Positions 21,401-31,700 of a DNA stretch of 64,000 nucleotides are shown here, piece after piece (positions within the stretch are counted from its first letter, which is position 1; each line of letters starts with the position of its first letter). The notes under the pieces are model-generated. The model was not told the DNA's origin. It ran no database searches and saw nothing but the letters and a program-made list of their open reading frames with translations. The position numbers and the translations under genes are program-made. Origin of the DNA: Stomoxys calcitrans (lineage: Eukaryota > Arthropoda > Insecta > Diptera > Muscidae); assembly GCF_963082655.1 (NCBI RefSeq), contig NC_081552.1, forward strand, positions 5,828,648-5,892,647, written 5' to 3'.

Positions 21401-24400
21401 TGCCATTAGACGATAAGACATGTCATATGAGCTGTCACTTTCTGTTTTCATAAGACTTATCTTATGTACGTCTGAATACGAATAGAGCGCGCTCTAATCG
21501 GCATGTATTCTCATATGTATTGTACTTTCTTAATATACATGTATCTATGTGTACGTGTTCGATGATATGTAAGCTCGATTTGAGGCTGGTATTATATAAA
21601 TTTTTCGCGATATTTTTCGCTGATTATTTTTTGAGATAATAGATTTTAGAGCAAAAAACATACAGTATTTCAGTTATGCCTTTTGGATGCCAGATGTCGT
21701 AAGTAAAGAGGGCCCATTCTCTCAGATATATTTTAGTTACCAATAGTGTTCAACAGACGTCGTTGGTCACAACCTTCTTATTTAGCGATTTGTATAAAAT
21801 TGAACCTTTAAAGTTATTTTCATTAAATTCATTAAATTAATCCGCTTATGCACTGTACTGTATGTACTTTCTATAGAATATGTGATAGTGGATGAATGAA
21901 TACAATGCCATCTATGTATTCAAAATTATCCCTAATCGACTTTTGCAAATGCCGTACCTTATTGTATTTTAGGTCTTTGATTTAACGAAATATTGAACTG
22001 TAAGAGAAAAAAGGAAGATGGCGGTAGGGCAGTGCAGAAGTTAAGAAGAACCGTTAATTCAATTATCATTTGATTCGCTAAAAGCCAAATAATTTAGAAA
22101 CGACCCAATAAACAAAATGTGAAAAATCCCCAGAAGAAGAAAACATGGCAAAAAAGGGGATATCTCTTTGAAATTTTAAATGATTAGAGCTGAGGTGCTA
22201 GCGAGATTGTGTGCAAAATTTCAAGGCCTTAGGTTCCGGGCGTCTTTTGGGAATCCGGGAGCTTGTGGCAGGCGCTAAAGTTGGTCACCTCGGTATTTCA
22301 AAAATTGTTCGGGCTGTCAAAACATCATTTGTGGTCCGATTGTAAGAAAAAACTAATCGAGATATCTTAGTAATTCTTTTTGAATTGTGTAGATAAAAGT
22401 GTCATTAAAAACCAAAAGTAAATTCTGCCCGAATTTTTTTACAAAAATCTCTAAATGAATGGTATGGCTAGGTTATGTCGTCAGAATGAATGAAGAAGCT
22501 ACAGCGAAGAAGTCTTTTAAAGGCAATCGCGATGTTACCCGCAAACTGGGACGGCCAAAAGCCGGATGGAAATATCAAGTGGTAAGAGACACCTCGGAAC
22601 TTGGTGTCAGGGATTATAGATGGATCGCAGATGATCAAGGCGCTTGCAAATCTATTCTACGTTCGGCTAATGGGACAAGTGTTCTGCCATAGCCAATTAA
22701 ATTAAGTAAAAGAGCAAATAGTAGTGTGTCCCGTTATGATACCGAAAGCTATACTGACTTCCTTCTTACTTTGTTTAAGTAATAGCGTCGTCTTCTCACG
22801 ATCAGAATATCCCTATAGGGATTTCGTCCTACCGGACGTTTTGCTTGTTGTGTTCGTCTCCTACGCCCTTAACTCGGACTGCGTCGACCCGAAAGGCTTA
22901 GAGTTAAAAATGTTTATTCACGGCAGACCTCTTACCTTCAGTGCCAAAGCGTCTGCCTTTTTCATTACACCTTACTTCGCTCTGGCTCGGTATCAAAACG
23001 AAGCGGATCTAGCCATAATCAGAGATGGCGTTAATATTTCTTTTTACTACAAGACTGTTTCTGACCATACCGTCCACACTATCTCACGCATTCCGTGATC
23101 GCCCTGATCTCCGCCTGCAGGACCGTATTATGGTCAGGCAGTCGAAAACAAATCTCAGTCCCTGGGTTCTCAATATAGACTCCCAGGGCACACTCTGTCC
23201 TCTAGCTTTGATCCATCTGTGTAGCATGATCTTCCAGATGGCAATACCAGAGTTCCGTCTATCGAAGACTGTGCCGCTGGCAGCAGTGCCTCGATCGGAA
23301 ACCTCTTACATTCCTATTGTCGCCTCGACTATATCGCGATGGTATAACCTGTTCCTTTCCTCTATCCATTCTCCCATCGCCTTAAGTCTCATAGTCGCAG
23401 TGGCTGCCTCACACTTAATCTGTATGTTTATGGGTCAGATATCTAGAAAAGTCTCCAGTGCCCTCGGCTCCGACTACGCCGAGAGAGTATTGTACCAAAA
23501 AAAAGAGATATCGTAGTTACAATCGGTTCTATCAGAAATAGTAATTTTTATCAAAAAGCGGCTCAGGTTACACCCTACCTGAGCCGCTTTTTGATGAATC
23601 CACACTACCTGGAACATCGGACATTGTATTGAGAATAATACAGTGTCCATAGCCGCCACATAACCAAAGAGAAAGCTCCCTTAGCCTCACGGCAGTTGTT
23701 GCAGCAATTTGTCTAGCTAGAATGTCCAGAGGTATTAGATGTAGCATTAAATTCAGAACATCAGATGGTGTCGTCCTCGGTGAGGCTGCGATGCACAAAC
23801 AAGCCATCCTTTGGATCCGGTTGAGTATTGAACAGTAGGTGGACTTTTGAAGCGCCGTCCACCAAACCACAATACCATATAGAAATATAGTTCTGACAAC
23901 TGCAGTATATCCCAATGCATAACGCGCTGTCTAAGCCCCCAATTTCTGCCAATTGTTAATGGCTATATTCCAAAGTAGAGTACACCTCCTTGAGGTATTT
24001 CTCTGCTGACCTTTCTTTTTAGATCCACAAATCCCAAGACTGCCGTAGTGCATCTTTTAGTAAGCAAGTTTTTTACATTATGGAAAGCAACTTCAATGTC
24101 AAGAAATGCTACTACTGTATATTCCTTGATAGCGAGACCTATATGACCCTATATGTAGCCGACTAGGTCGTGAAGGGCTGTTTCAGTGGATTTGCCTTTA
24201 CTATATGCATGCTTCTGTCGAGACAGGCGATCTTCAGAAGAAACTCCAACTCCTTCATGATTGACGTCGGTTTTACATTATTGAAGGCAAGAAATGCTAC
24301 CATTGTATATTTCTTGACAGCGAGAGAATCCTATATGTAGCCGACTAGGTCGTGAAGGGCTTGCCTTTACTATATGTATGCTGCAACCGGGCAGGCGATC

Positions 24401-27400
24401 TCCAAGGATCTGTGCCCCAAGATATGATTCTATCAACCTCTCAAGAGTCTTCAACATAAAGGATGAAACCGGACCATAGTCAGGATTTACAGTTTCGTTA
24501 GCCTCGTCTTCTGATTCCGCCAGGATTCGTGAGCCTCGTCTTCTGATTCAGGATTTCATCCTCACAAGATTCGTTAGATCTTGTCATGACTAACTTCCGT
24601 ACGCATCCAGGGGCAGGAGAGAAAACAGACACTGGAGAAACCACTCTTTTTCAAGACACTGGGCACTTGCGGTGTGGAGGATTCCTCCTTAGATGCTTCA
24701 CTAGCTGCTGCTTTCGAAGTACTTTTTGAGTTCCATCCGTCCTCGCTGACCTTGAGCCTAGTCCAACCGGATGACCCACCAACATAGTGTTTGTCGTGTC
24801 CCGTTTCGATGTTTTCCCTCCCTGTCCCGATTGTGGCAGGGGGATTTTCAGTCTCCTGCAATCCGCCAGACCTTAGCGATGAGGTCGATAGTTCCTGCGG
24901 CAAGTGTTCAGCATCAACTGCTGAGTAGTTTCCTGATTCCTCAACCCCACCGTAGGATACAACTGCTTCAGACTTGTTGAGGTCTGCTAGACAGGCGGAG
25001 TTAAGAAGGAATACTGCATGTCTCCGGTCACCATCAGCTTCATCCAATCTACCAATCTTCCAGTCGGTGGTTAAAAGATTGTGATTACATTCCCTTAGTC
25101 TTCCAAGTATGGATTCAGGATATGAGGGAATTCTTAGTATCCAAGCATGCGCCATGCGTCGAGAAGGAATATCTTCCTTCTTGACTATATCTAGTGCTGC
25201 ACCTGGCCAGATCTCACCAATCTTTTTTGCGCACAACGATACATTTCAATTGAGCGTTGATCCCCAAAGGCAATTAGTCTGTATCGGCCCGATACCAACC
25301 TGCATCGTCACAAATTGGAGGAGACTCAGGAAATTCCGCAAGAACATCGGAGTATACTGATGACAGTCCATTGACTATCCCATTCCAATTATTCCTAGGT
25401 ATGCAGCCCTGTTCTTCTCCCTTGTCGACAACTGCCATCAAAAAACTGTCCCTAGCGACATTAGCAAAGGTTCTTGGACCCATCTTACTATTGTTCGCCC
25501 TAGTTCTTTTAGGCATGGGATGCCCTCCAGGTGGCTGCAGCCTTTCCCCGAGCCTAATTTAGGGAGTCTCTCTCCCTATTAGTGAGAGTCTTAGAGCCTC
25601 TCAATAAACCTGAGAGTGATACGCCTTCTATTATTTCAAAATCTTAAAGAGCGTGTTGGTTTGCCGGGGAAGGCTAATGGCCTATGCAAATTAAAGGCAT
25701 ACGAAGATAGAATAGGTTCTGCCTTGTCCTTGATACTCGAACCAAGTGTCCTCGTCAAAAGCCCCTGCTGACCAGTCGTCTGTCGGCTAGTGGGGCTGCC
25801 GCTTCACCAGTCGAGGTTTCAGTAGCAGACAACAGACTACGGCCTGATACCACCACCGCAGCTGTTGGATCTTTGGAGTCCATTCTAACACTACTCCCGG
25901 ACTCTAGATTTGCCGCTCCACTGGAAACAGATGCAGATCATCAACCGCCTAATGGCTCCACTAACGTAGCTATCCTTGTGTGACTTTTTTCTTAAAAAAA
26001 GAAACAATGACCAATTACGAGTTACAAAAAAATTCTGCGGAGCGAAATAACAAAACGTCCGCTCCACTCAACGGTTCAAACAAGGCTCGCGTATAGTATA
26101 TAGGCGTTGTTATTTTGAAAAACGAAATTACTTGAAAATTAAGTTAAACAAGTAAAAGCGTGCTAAGTTCGGCCGGCCCGAATCTTGGGAACCCACCGCC
26201 ATGGATTCTGCAAAAAATTTATACAAAATAAATTTAGTTGAGGGCAAAACCTTTTTCTCCATACCAAACTTCTATCAAACCTGCAAAAATTTAAGCTTCT
26301 AGGAACCGAACAAGGATGATCGAGAGACCGTATTTGGCACAGTTAGTGGAAGTCGTAAAAAACCACAGCATGCAAAATCTCAGCCAAATAAAACGAAAAT
26401 TTCAGCTTGTAAGGACTCAAGAAGTCAAATCAGAATATCGGTTTATATGAGAGCTCTATCAGATTATAAATTGATTTGGACCGCTCTAAGCAGAGTTGTT
26501 GGAAGTCATAACAAAGCACTACATGCTCAATTTCAGTCAAATCGGACAAAAACTGCGGCTTGTAAGGGCCCAAAAAGTCCAACCGGCAGATCGGTTTATA
26601 TGAGAGCTGCATCAGGATATAGACCTATTCGAACCATGCCTGGCACAATTGTTGGAACTTGTAACAGAACATATTATATGGGAGCTATACCAACATCCTA
26701 TGGTGGTGGGTATAAAAATATTAGATGGAGGAGACTCTTGATTGGAAGAATATGGTAGCATACATCAAGGCAGCGATTCATTGTAGACAATTAATTACCA
26801 CAGAATTTTTTTAATTCATAAATAGCCATTATTGCTTTATCTTTGTCCGACTGTCGACTTGATGTCAAGACGTAAAATCTCTTTTTATAGGATGAGGTAT
26901 ACTAATCTAGTCATTCCGTTTGTAACACCTCGAAATATTCGTCTAAGACCCCATGTATATTCTTGACCGTCTCGTCGTTCTGAATCGGTCTAGCCATCTC
27001 CGTTCATCCGTCCGTCTGTCGAAATCACGATAGAGGTCGAAATTTAGATTTTGATCGTATCGGCTCAGATTTAGCCGCAATTTTAGTCCGATTTGGCTGA
27101 AATTTTACACTTCGTGTTCTTTTATGACTTTTAACAACTTAGTACGGTCTAAATCAGTCTGTAACCTGGTATAGCTCCCATATAAACCGATCGTCGATTT
27201 TTGTTGTTTTGTCAGAAGTTTGGTATGCAGAATAAATTATGCCCTACAACCTAATTTATTTTATATAAATTTTTGGAAGAATCCATGGTGGAAGGTTCCC
27301 AAGATTCGGCCCGGCTGAACACGCTTGTTTTTTTTTAATAATTGAATTATATTTTTTGTATGGATTTGAAATGTACTTTTGTTGTTATAAATAAAGAGAT

Positions 27401-28500
27401 ACTACTACGGTGGTTATCCCCTCACTTATTAAGGCGACATTTGTGAGGTATTCAAATGAAATGTGAAGATCGTGAGGACCGATCTATAGCAGAATTAAGA
27501 CTGGTTGAATACACGTCTTTGCATCTAAAGGGAAGTAATTCTTAAGCGAATTTGATGAAAATTTGCATTTATATATCTGCTTTGACCTTTAATTTTAGTC
27601 TTTCCAAATATTTATGTGATATCTTGATAAAGATGATCCATGGTGGAGTGTATATACGATTTGACAGGCTGAAGTTCTATTTTTTGTTCATATTACTTAT
27701 TTTTAATCTTTTTCAGTTTCCCGAAATTGTCAATAGCCTTGGAAAATCACATTTCGCAAATGGTGCCACAGATGTTGTAGCAGAGGCTATAGCTTTTGGT
27801 GGAATGGAATATGTGGCAAATATGATAGAAACTTGGGCGGGCTACGAGCAGTTATCAAGCAAAATACGAAGTCTTTCCGCAAGATTTAATGACAAGGTGA
27901 AGAAAGTGGTAGATCCCCAGAATAGTGTGGTCAATGTTATCACACATGGAGATCTATGGGTCAATAATGTGCTGTTTAGAAACGAAGCGGATACAAAACA
28001 CCCAATAGATGTGCTATTTGTAAGTATATGTACAATACCATAATTTATTAGCTCTGAACTTTAATTTTTGCATTCCTCTCTTCATGCAGGTAGATTTTCA
28101 GAATTCATTTTGGGGAGGCTGTGGCTATGATTTAAATTACTTCATCTATACAAGTTTACAATTACCAGTGCTAAAGGAGAAACGTTTAGAGTTAATCGAA
28201 GCTTATTATGTAGCTTTGAAAACCGACTTGCAGAAAATTGGCTATCCTTTGGAGTATATACCCAAATGGAAGGACATCTTGGATGAGATTAAGCGCAGCG
28301 AATTAATTGGCCTATATTGCTCTTTATGCGAATTGCCTTTAATAGCCTTGCGGAGGACAACAGCACAACATTTTACGCTTCAAACTTTTGAACAACCTCA
28401 AGAGATGGCAAGAATGCGTCTTATTATGTATGACAATGAGAGAGTGAGAGATATGTTGTTGTATACTTTAAAATATTTCGAGGAAGTTGGAGTTTTATAG
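15119..28500 (+). CDS. CHK-domain (ecdysteroid kinase-like) protein, 402 residues, four exons
   Basis: Exons 15119-15441, 15603-15774, 27717-28019 and 28090-28500 join in phase to 1209 bases with consensus GT/AG borders. The product belongs to the EcKinase/CHK family (also called DUF1679 or CHKov-like): small-molecule kinases of insects, some of which phosphorylate ecdysteroids and which are linked to detoxification. Visible landmarks are a glycine-loop-like GENFCS (39-44), the ATP lysine in FIVKIM (K67), the hinge VLEDL (122-126), the catalytic loop HGDLWVNN (242-249) and the metal-binding VDFQ (267-270). Length is normal for the family. All exons are free of stops. Intron 3 is 11,942 bp and consists mostly of mobile elements. 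The substrate cannot be told from sequence. The gene is convergent with the - strand gene ending at 28524. Confidence 0.9.
15603..15774 (+). CDS. CHK gene exon 2
   Basis: Acceptor TTTCTTTAG, donor AAAAAG|GTAGGT. Encodes residues 108-165 with the LEDL hinge, ending in phase 0. The intron before it is 161 bp. Confidence 0.9.
15885..16025 (-). mobile_element. SINE-1 / RTE leader copy
   Basis: On the - strand: CGGCACGGGATAGCTGTGAG, then a perfect inverted pair CACCACACAG / CTGTGTGGTG around a 21-base loop, then GGGTGCGTCCACAGGTTG. Same module as at 12815 and 32990. Confidence 0.6.
16092..16985 (+). repeat. Left arm of a 4.7-kb inverted repeat (foldback structure)
   Basis: Matches 20822-19905 in reverse complement over about 0.9 kb, from GCTGGCAAAATATCGATGAC at the outer end to the ACCGGGGGAATC region at the inner end. 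Each arm contains the same truncated SINE body (16648-16830). Arms differ at scattered sites, so the structure is not brand new. Short ORFs in the arms differ mostly by amino-acid changes and are not treated as genes. Confidence 0.8.
17180..19193 (+). mobile_element. Non-autonomous Helitron-like element, copy A
   Basis: Starts TCTTATATATAAAAATC after an A and ends GGGCCCGGGTCAGCTAG before a T, fitting Helitron termini (5' TC, 3' CTRR, insertion between A and T). The interior is built of diverged tandem units of about 130 bp (unit marks at 17467, 17601, 17732, 17862, 17992, 18122 and 18253), each with CAATATGGGGCTCAAATGAA and ATACGAATCTGATATC. No Rep/helicase ORF. Nested between the arms of the foldback structure. 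Confidence 0.7.
19258..19545 (+). repeat. Direct repeat, first copy
   Basis: About 290 bp matching 21660-21950 in the same orientation (shared GCCTTTTGGAYGCCAGATGT and ATAGAATATGTGATAGTGG). Part also appears inverted near 16990-17036. Confidence 0.6.
19905..20822 (-). repeat. Right arm of the 4.7-kb inverted repeat
   Basis: Reverse complement of 16092-16985. No clear target-site duplication flanks the pair. The outer ends rich in ATCGAT resemble ends of several fly DNA transposons, but no transposase is present between the arms. Confidence 0.8.
20823..21395. other. Intronic stretch, no feature
   Basis: AT-rich; nothing beyond short scattered ORFs. Confidence 0.4.
21396..21545 (-). mobile_element. 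Half copy of a MITE
   Basis: Matches the reverse complement of 60333-60150, including the palindrome AGAGCGCGCTCT. Only one end is present. Confidence 0.55.
21660..21950 (+). repeat. Direct repeat, second copy
   Basis: Pairs with 19258-19545, 2.4 kb away. Diverged by substitutions and small indels. Confidence 0.6.
22440..22720 (+). mobile_element. RTE-type LINE 3' end
   Basis: Matches 35280-35535: coding for WLGxVVRMxEEA, KKSFxGxxxxTRKxGRPKA and the C-terminal stop, then the short tail AATTAAATTAAGTAAAAG. 5'-truncated as usual for LINEs. Confidence 0.8.
22721..23060. other. Intronic stretch without clear feature
   Basis: Long open frames on the + strand cover 22724-23516, but downstream of 23060 they are antisense to LINE-B RNase H, and upstream they match nothing recognisable. 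Confidence 0.35.
23060..25566 (-). mobile_element. LINE-B: RNase H-bearing non-LTR retrotransposon, degenerate
   Basis: On the - strand: ORF1 (25566-24574), RT motif A (VVAFLDIEVAF, about 24120), then a jump straight to the post-RT region (AVVRTIFLYGIVVWWTALQK, 23900-23830), then RNase H (CFRLPDHNTVLQAEIRAITE, about 23160). The part of RT that should contain YADD is deleted. A segment containing motif A is tandemly duplicated (24100-24180 and 24280-24350). Domain order RT then RNase H fits LOA, I or R1-like clades. Confidence 0.7.
24574..25236 (-). pseudogene. LINE-B ORF1 protein, C-terminal part
   Basis: A 220-codon frame starting MCAKKIGEIWPGAALDIVKK and including DIPSRRMAHAWILRIPSYPE. It resembles the DUF4780-type domain of fly LINE ORF1 proteins, followed by a Ser/Glu-rich tail. 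The N-terminal part reads in another frame (25516-25274, PRTFANVARDSFLMAVVDKG), separated by a frameshift near 25260. Confidence 0.55.
25705..25981 (+). pseudogene. Possible ORF1-like remnant
   Basis: About 91 codons without a stop or an ATG start, rich in Ser, Pro and Thr (TTTAAVGSLESILTLLPDSR). Composition suggests decayed coding sequence, perhaps another LINE ORF1 on the opposite strand to LINE-B. Weak. Confidence 0.25.
26148..26728 (-). mobile_element. DINE-1-like repeat, copy 2
   Basis: Reverse orientation: 3' end (AACAAGTAAAAGCGTGC, hairpin TTCGGCCGGCCCGAA) at the left, 5' end (CCTATGGTGGTGGGTATA) at the right. Interior holds 'CCGATTTG..GAAATTTTGCA' type units. Confidence 0.65.
26887..27332 (+). 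mobile_element. DINE-1-like repeat, copy 3
   Basis: Short copy with start block, reduced GTCY tract near 27005 and 3' end AGATTCGGCCCGGCTGAACA. Lies head-to-head with copy 2. Confidence 0.65.
27717..28019 (+). CDS. CHK gene exon 3
   Basis: Acceptor TCTTTTTCAG, donor TTT|GTAAGT, exactly 101 codons (166-266), containing the catalytic HGDLWVNN. Phase 0 on both sides matches exon 2 across the 11.9-kb intron. Confidence 0.9.
28090..28500 (+). CDS. CHK gene exon 4
   Basis: Acceptor TTCATGCAG, begins VDFQNSFWGGCGYDLNYF and ends in TAG at 28498-28500. The intron before it is 70 bp. C-terminal helices complete the kinase fold. Confidence 0.9.
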   Translation, partial: VDFQNSFWGGCGYDLNYFIYTSLQLPVLKEKRLELIEAYYVALKTDLQKIGYPLEYIPKWKDILDEIKRSELIGLYCSLCELPLIALRRTTAQHFTLQTFEQPQEMARMRLIMYDNERVRDMLLYTLKYFEEVGVL

Positions 28501-28523
28501 AAAATAGAATTGATTTTTTAAAC

Positions 28524-28744
28524 TTACGTGGTATTGCAGATTTTAGGAAAGTCATTGGTCAATAAGGGACTTTTGCTTCTACGCTCTGGAAAGCGGGGAA
28601 ATTTTCTCATATCATTGTCGAAGAATTCGTAGTGGATTTTCATGGATTCATTGATGGATTTAAGGGGATTGACTTCAAGTATATAATTACTTGCTTGGTG
28701 CGAATATGGGCCTAGCTTGGGCAAATGGCTTAGGAATTCAAATC
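28524..28744 (-). CDS. SPAG17-like gene exon 7 with stop
   Basis: Acceptor GTTTAAACAG; 72 codons and TAA. Contains GFEFLSHLPKLGPYSHQASN. A TATAAA at about 28495-28500 on this strand could act as a variant poly(A) signal. Confidence 0.65.
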
Positions 28745-31700
28745 CTGTTTAAACAAAACAAGTAAGAGCGTGCAATATATATATATATACCCTCCACCAT
28801 GGATCGCATTTGTCGAGTTCTTTTCCCGGCATCTCTTCTTTGGCAAAAAAAGGATATAAGAAAAGATTTGCTCTGCTATTACAGCGATATCAAGATATGG
28901 CCCGGTTCGGACAACAATTAAGTTATATGTTGGAGACCTGTGTAAAATGTCAGCCAATTCGAATAAGAATTGCGCCTTTTGGGGCTCAAGAATTAAAATA
29001 GAGAAATCTATTTATATAGGAGCTGTATCATGCTATGGACCGATTCAGACCATAATAAACACTTATGTTGATGGTCATGAGAGGATCCGTAGTATAAAAT
29101 TTCAGGCAAATCGGATAATAATTGCGACCTCTAGAGGCTCAAGAAGTCAAGATCCCAGTTCGGTTTATATGGCAACAATATTAGGTTATGAACAGATTTA
29201 AACCTTATTTGGCACGGTTGTTGAAATCATAATAAAATACGTCATGCAAAATTTTAGCCAAATCGGATAGGAATTGCGCCCTTTAGAAGCTCAAGAAGTC
29301 AAGTTTCCAGATCGGTTTATATGGCAGCTATATCATGTTACTGACCGATTTGAACCTAATTTAGCACAGGTGTTGGAAGTCATAGCGGAACACGTCGTGC
29401 AAAATTTCATTCCAATCGGATAAGAATTGCGCCGGTTTATAGGGCAGCTATATCAAAATATGGACCGATATGGCCCATTTACAATCCCAACCGGCCTACA
29501 CTAATAAGAAGTATTTGTGCAAAATTTCAAGCGGCTAGCTTTACTCCTTCGGAAGTTAGCGTGCCTTCGACAGACAGACGGACGGACATGGCTAGATCGA
29601 TATAAAATGTCCAGACGATCAAGAATATATATACTTTATGGGATCTCAGACGAATATTTCGAGTAGTTACAAACAGAATGACGAAATTAGTATACCCCCA
29701 TCCTATGGTGGAGGGTATAAAAATGGGAAAAATTGAAAATAATTTTATAATTTCCAATAGTTGTTTCGCCAACAATTACCTTTGACTTTATTATCCTCTC
29801 TATTTGTTTGCTGCACAAAATACAATGCGGTGCTTTTTGATCTATTATTATAATACTGGAATTTCTCAATTTCATCAATACAGTATTTGAAAACATCCGT
29901 TACACTATCCTTAAAGCATAGTTTCAATGTCAACCTATCTGAGCTGGAAAAAAGAGAAACAACGACAAATTTGTATTAGTTGTAGAAGAATATTCACACT
30001 TATGTGTACGCGTGGGTGATTTTTTTGAGGTTAGGATTTTCATGCATTAGTATTTGACAGATCACGTGGGATTTCAGACATGGTGTCAAAGAGAAAGATG
30101 CTCAGTATGCTTTGACATTTCATCATGAATAGACTTACTAACGAGCAACCCTTGGAAATCATTGAATTTTATTACCAAAACCAGTGTTCGGTTCGAAATG
30201 TGTTCAAATTTTGACAAATTTTGTTCAGCGATGAGGCTCATTTCTGGTTGAATGGCTACGTAAATAAGCAAAATTGCCGCATTTGGAGTGAAGAGCAACC
30301 AGAAGCCGTTCAAGAACTGCCCATGCATCCCGAAAAATGCACTGTTTGGTGTGGTTTGTACGCTGGTGGAATCATTGGACCGTATTTTTTCAAAGATGCT
30401 GTTGGACGCAACGTTACGGTGAATGAACACATTTCGAACCGAACACTGATTTTGGTAATAAAATTCAATGATTTGCAAGCGTTGCTCGTTAGTAAGTCTA
30501 TTCATGATGAAATGTCAAAGCATACTGAGCATCTTTCTCTTTGACACCATGTCTGAAATCCCACGTGATCTGTCAAATACTAATGCATGAAAATCCTAAC
30601 CTCAAAAAAATCACCCTTTATATGTTAATTTAAGAGCGTATTGGTGTGTGTTTTTTTCTATAAAAAAAATCTTAGTATCATTTGCGGTATATTCTACGTA
30701 ACTAACTGACAATTTTCCACTTGACAAATTTTATTTGCATAATAATTTTCTTACCAAAAGAAAAAAATAAAAGTAACATATATTTTTTTCTCCGGGAACT
30801 AGGATCTATCATAATCAACTTTGCATTACCATACAATCTCTGGTATGCATATTGTTCTCTCGCATCACAACATCAAATATGTTCACACATTTTTCCATAC
30901 TAATCATATATGCAAAATATCATCATCACAACAATGATAGTGGTGACACTTTTCTACCTTCTAATAGAACCAATTGTGTGGCATATATGGGAAGAAAGAA
31001 GCAAGGATGCATTATTCAATCTCTGCATATTAAATTTTCCTCGGTCGGTTAATTTAAAGGGCATTCGAGCCAACATATTGTAAATTGTCAAGGGAATGAG
31101 ATTTTCTTTTGGCTAAGGATAAGAAATAATGATATGCTGCCATGTCCATTAAGTTTCAAACTTCAGAATAGCGGCAGTAAATACCATTGATTTTCTAAAT
31201 CTTGTTTGCAGTTGCGGCAGGACTTGAAATTAACACCATTAAAAACGCATCATTAATGGAAACATGTAGTGTTTGCTACGGTCTAGCGAGATATCGGTAT
31301 TGAAAGGGTATTAAGTCAACAGTTGATGAATTACACAGTACAAACACTTTGCAATTGAATTTGAATTTGCATAGATTGATGTACTAGGCTAAATATACTT
31401 AATGACTCTTTATGCACACGCATGAGCGTACTAAGCGATACACTGCTTAGTGTAGGGCACTGTCGGTAGGGCCAAATCGGATAGGAATTGTGCCCTCTAG
31501 AAGCTCAAGAAGTCAAGTCCCCAGATCTGTTTATATGACAGCTATATCAGGTTATAGACCGATTTGAACCATATTTGGCACAGTTGTTGGATATCATAAC
31601 AAAATAATACGTGCAGAAATTTATTCAAATCGGATAAGAATTGCACCTTCTAGAGGCTCAAGAAGTCAAGACCCAAGATCGGTTTATATGAGAGCTATAT

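Noticed and set aside
22724..23516. Long + strand open frames of 124 and 163 codons
   Set aside because: The downstream part is antisense to LINE-B RNase H, and the upstream part has no recognisable domain.
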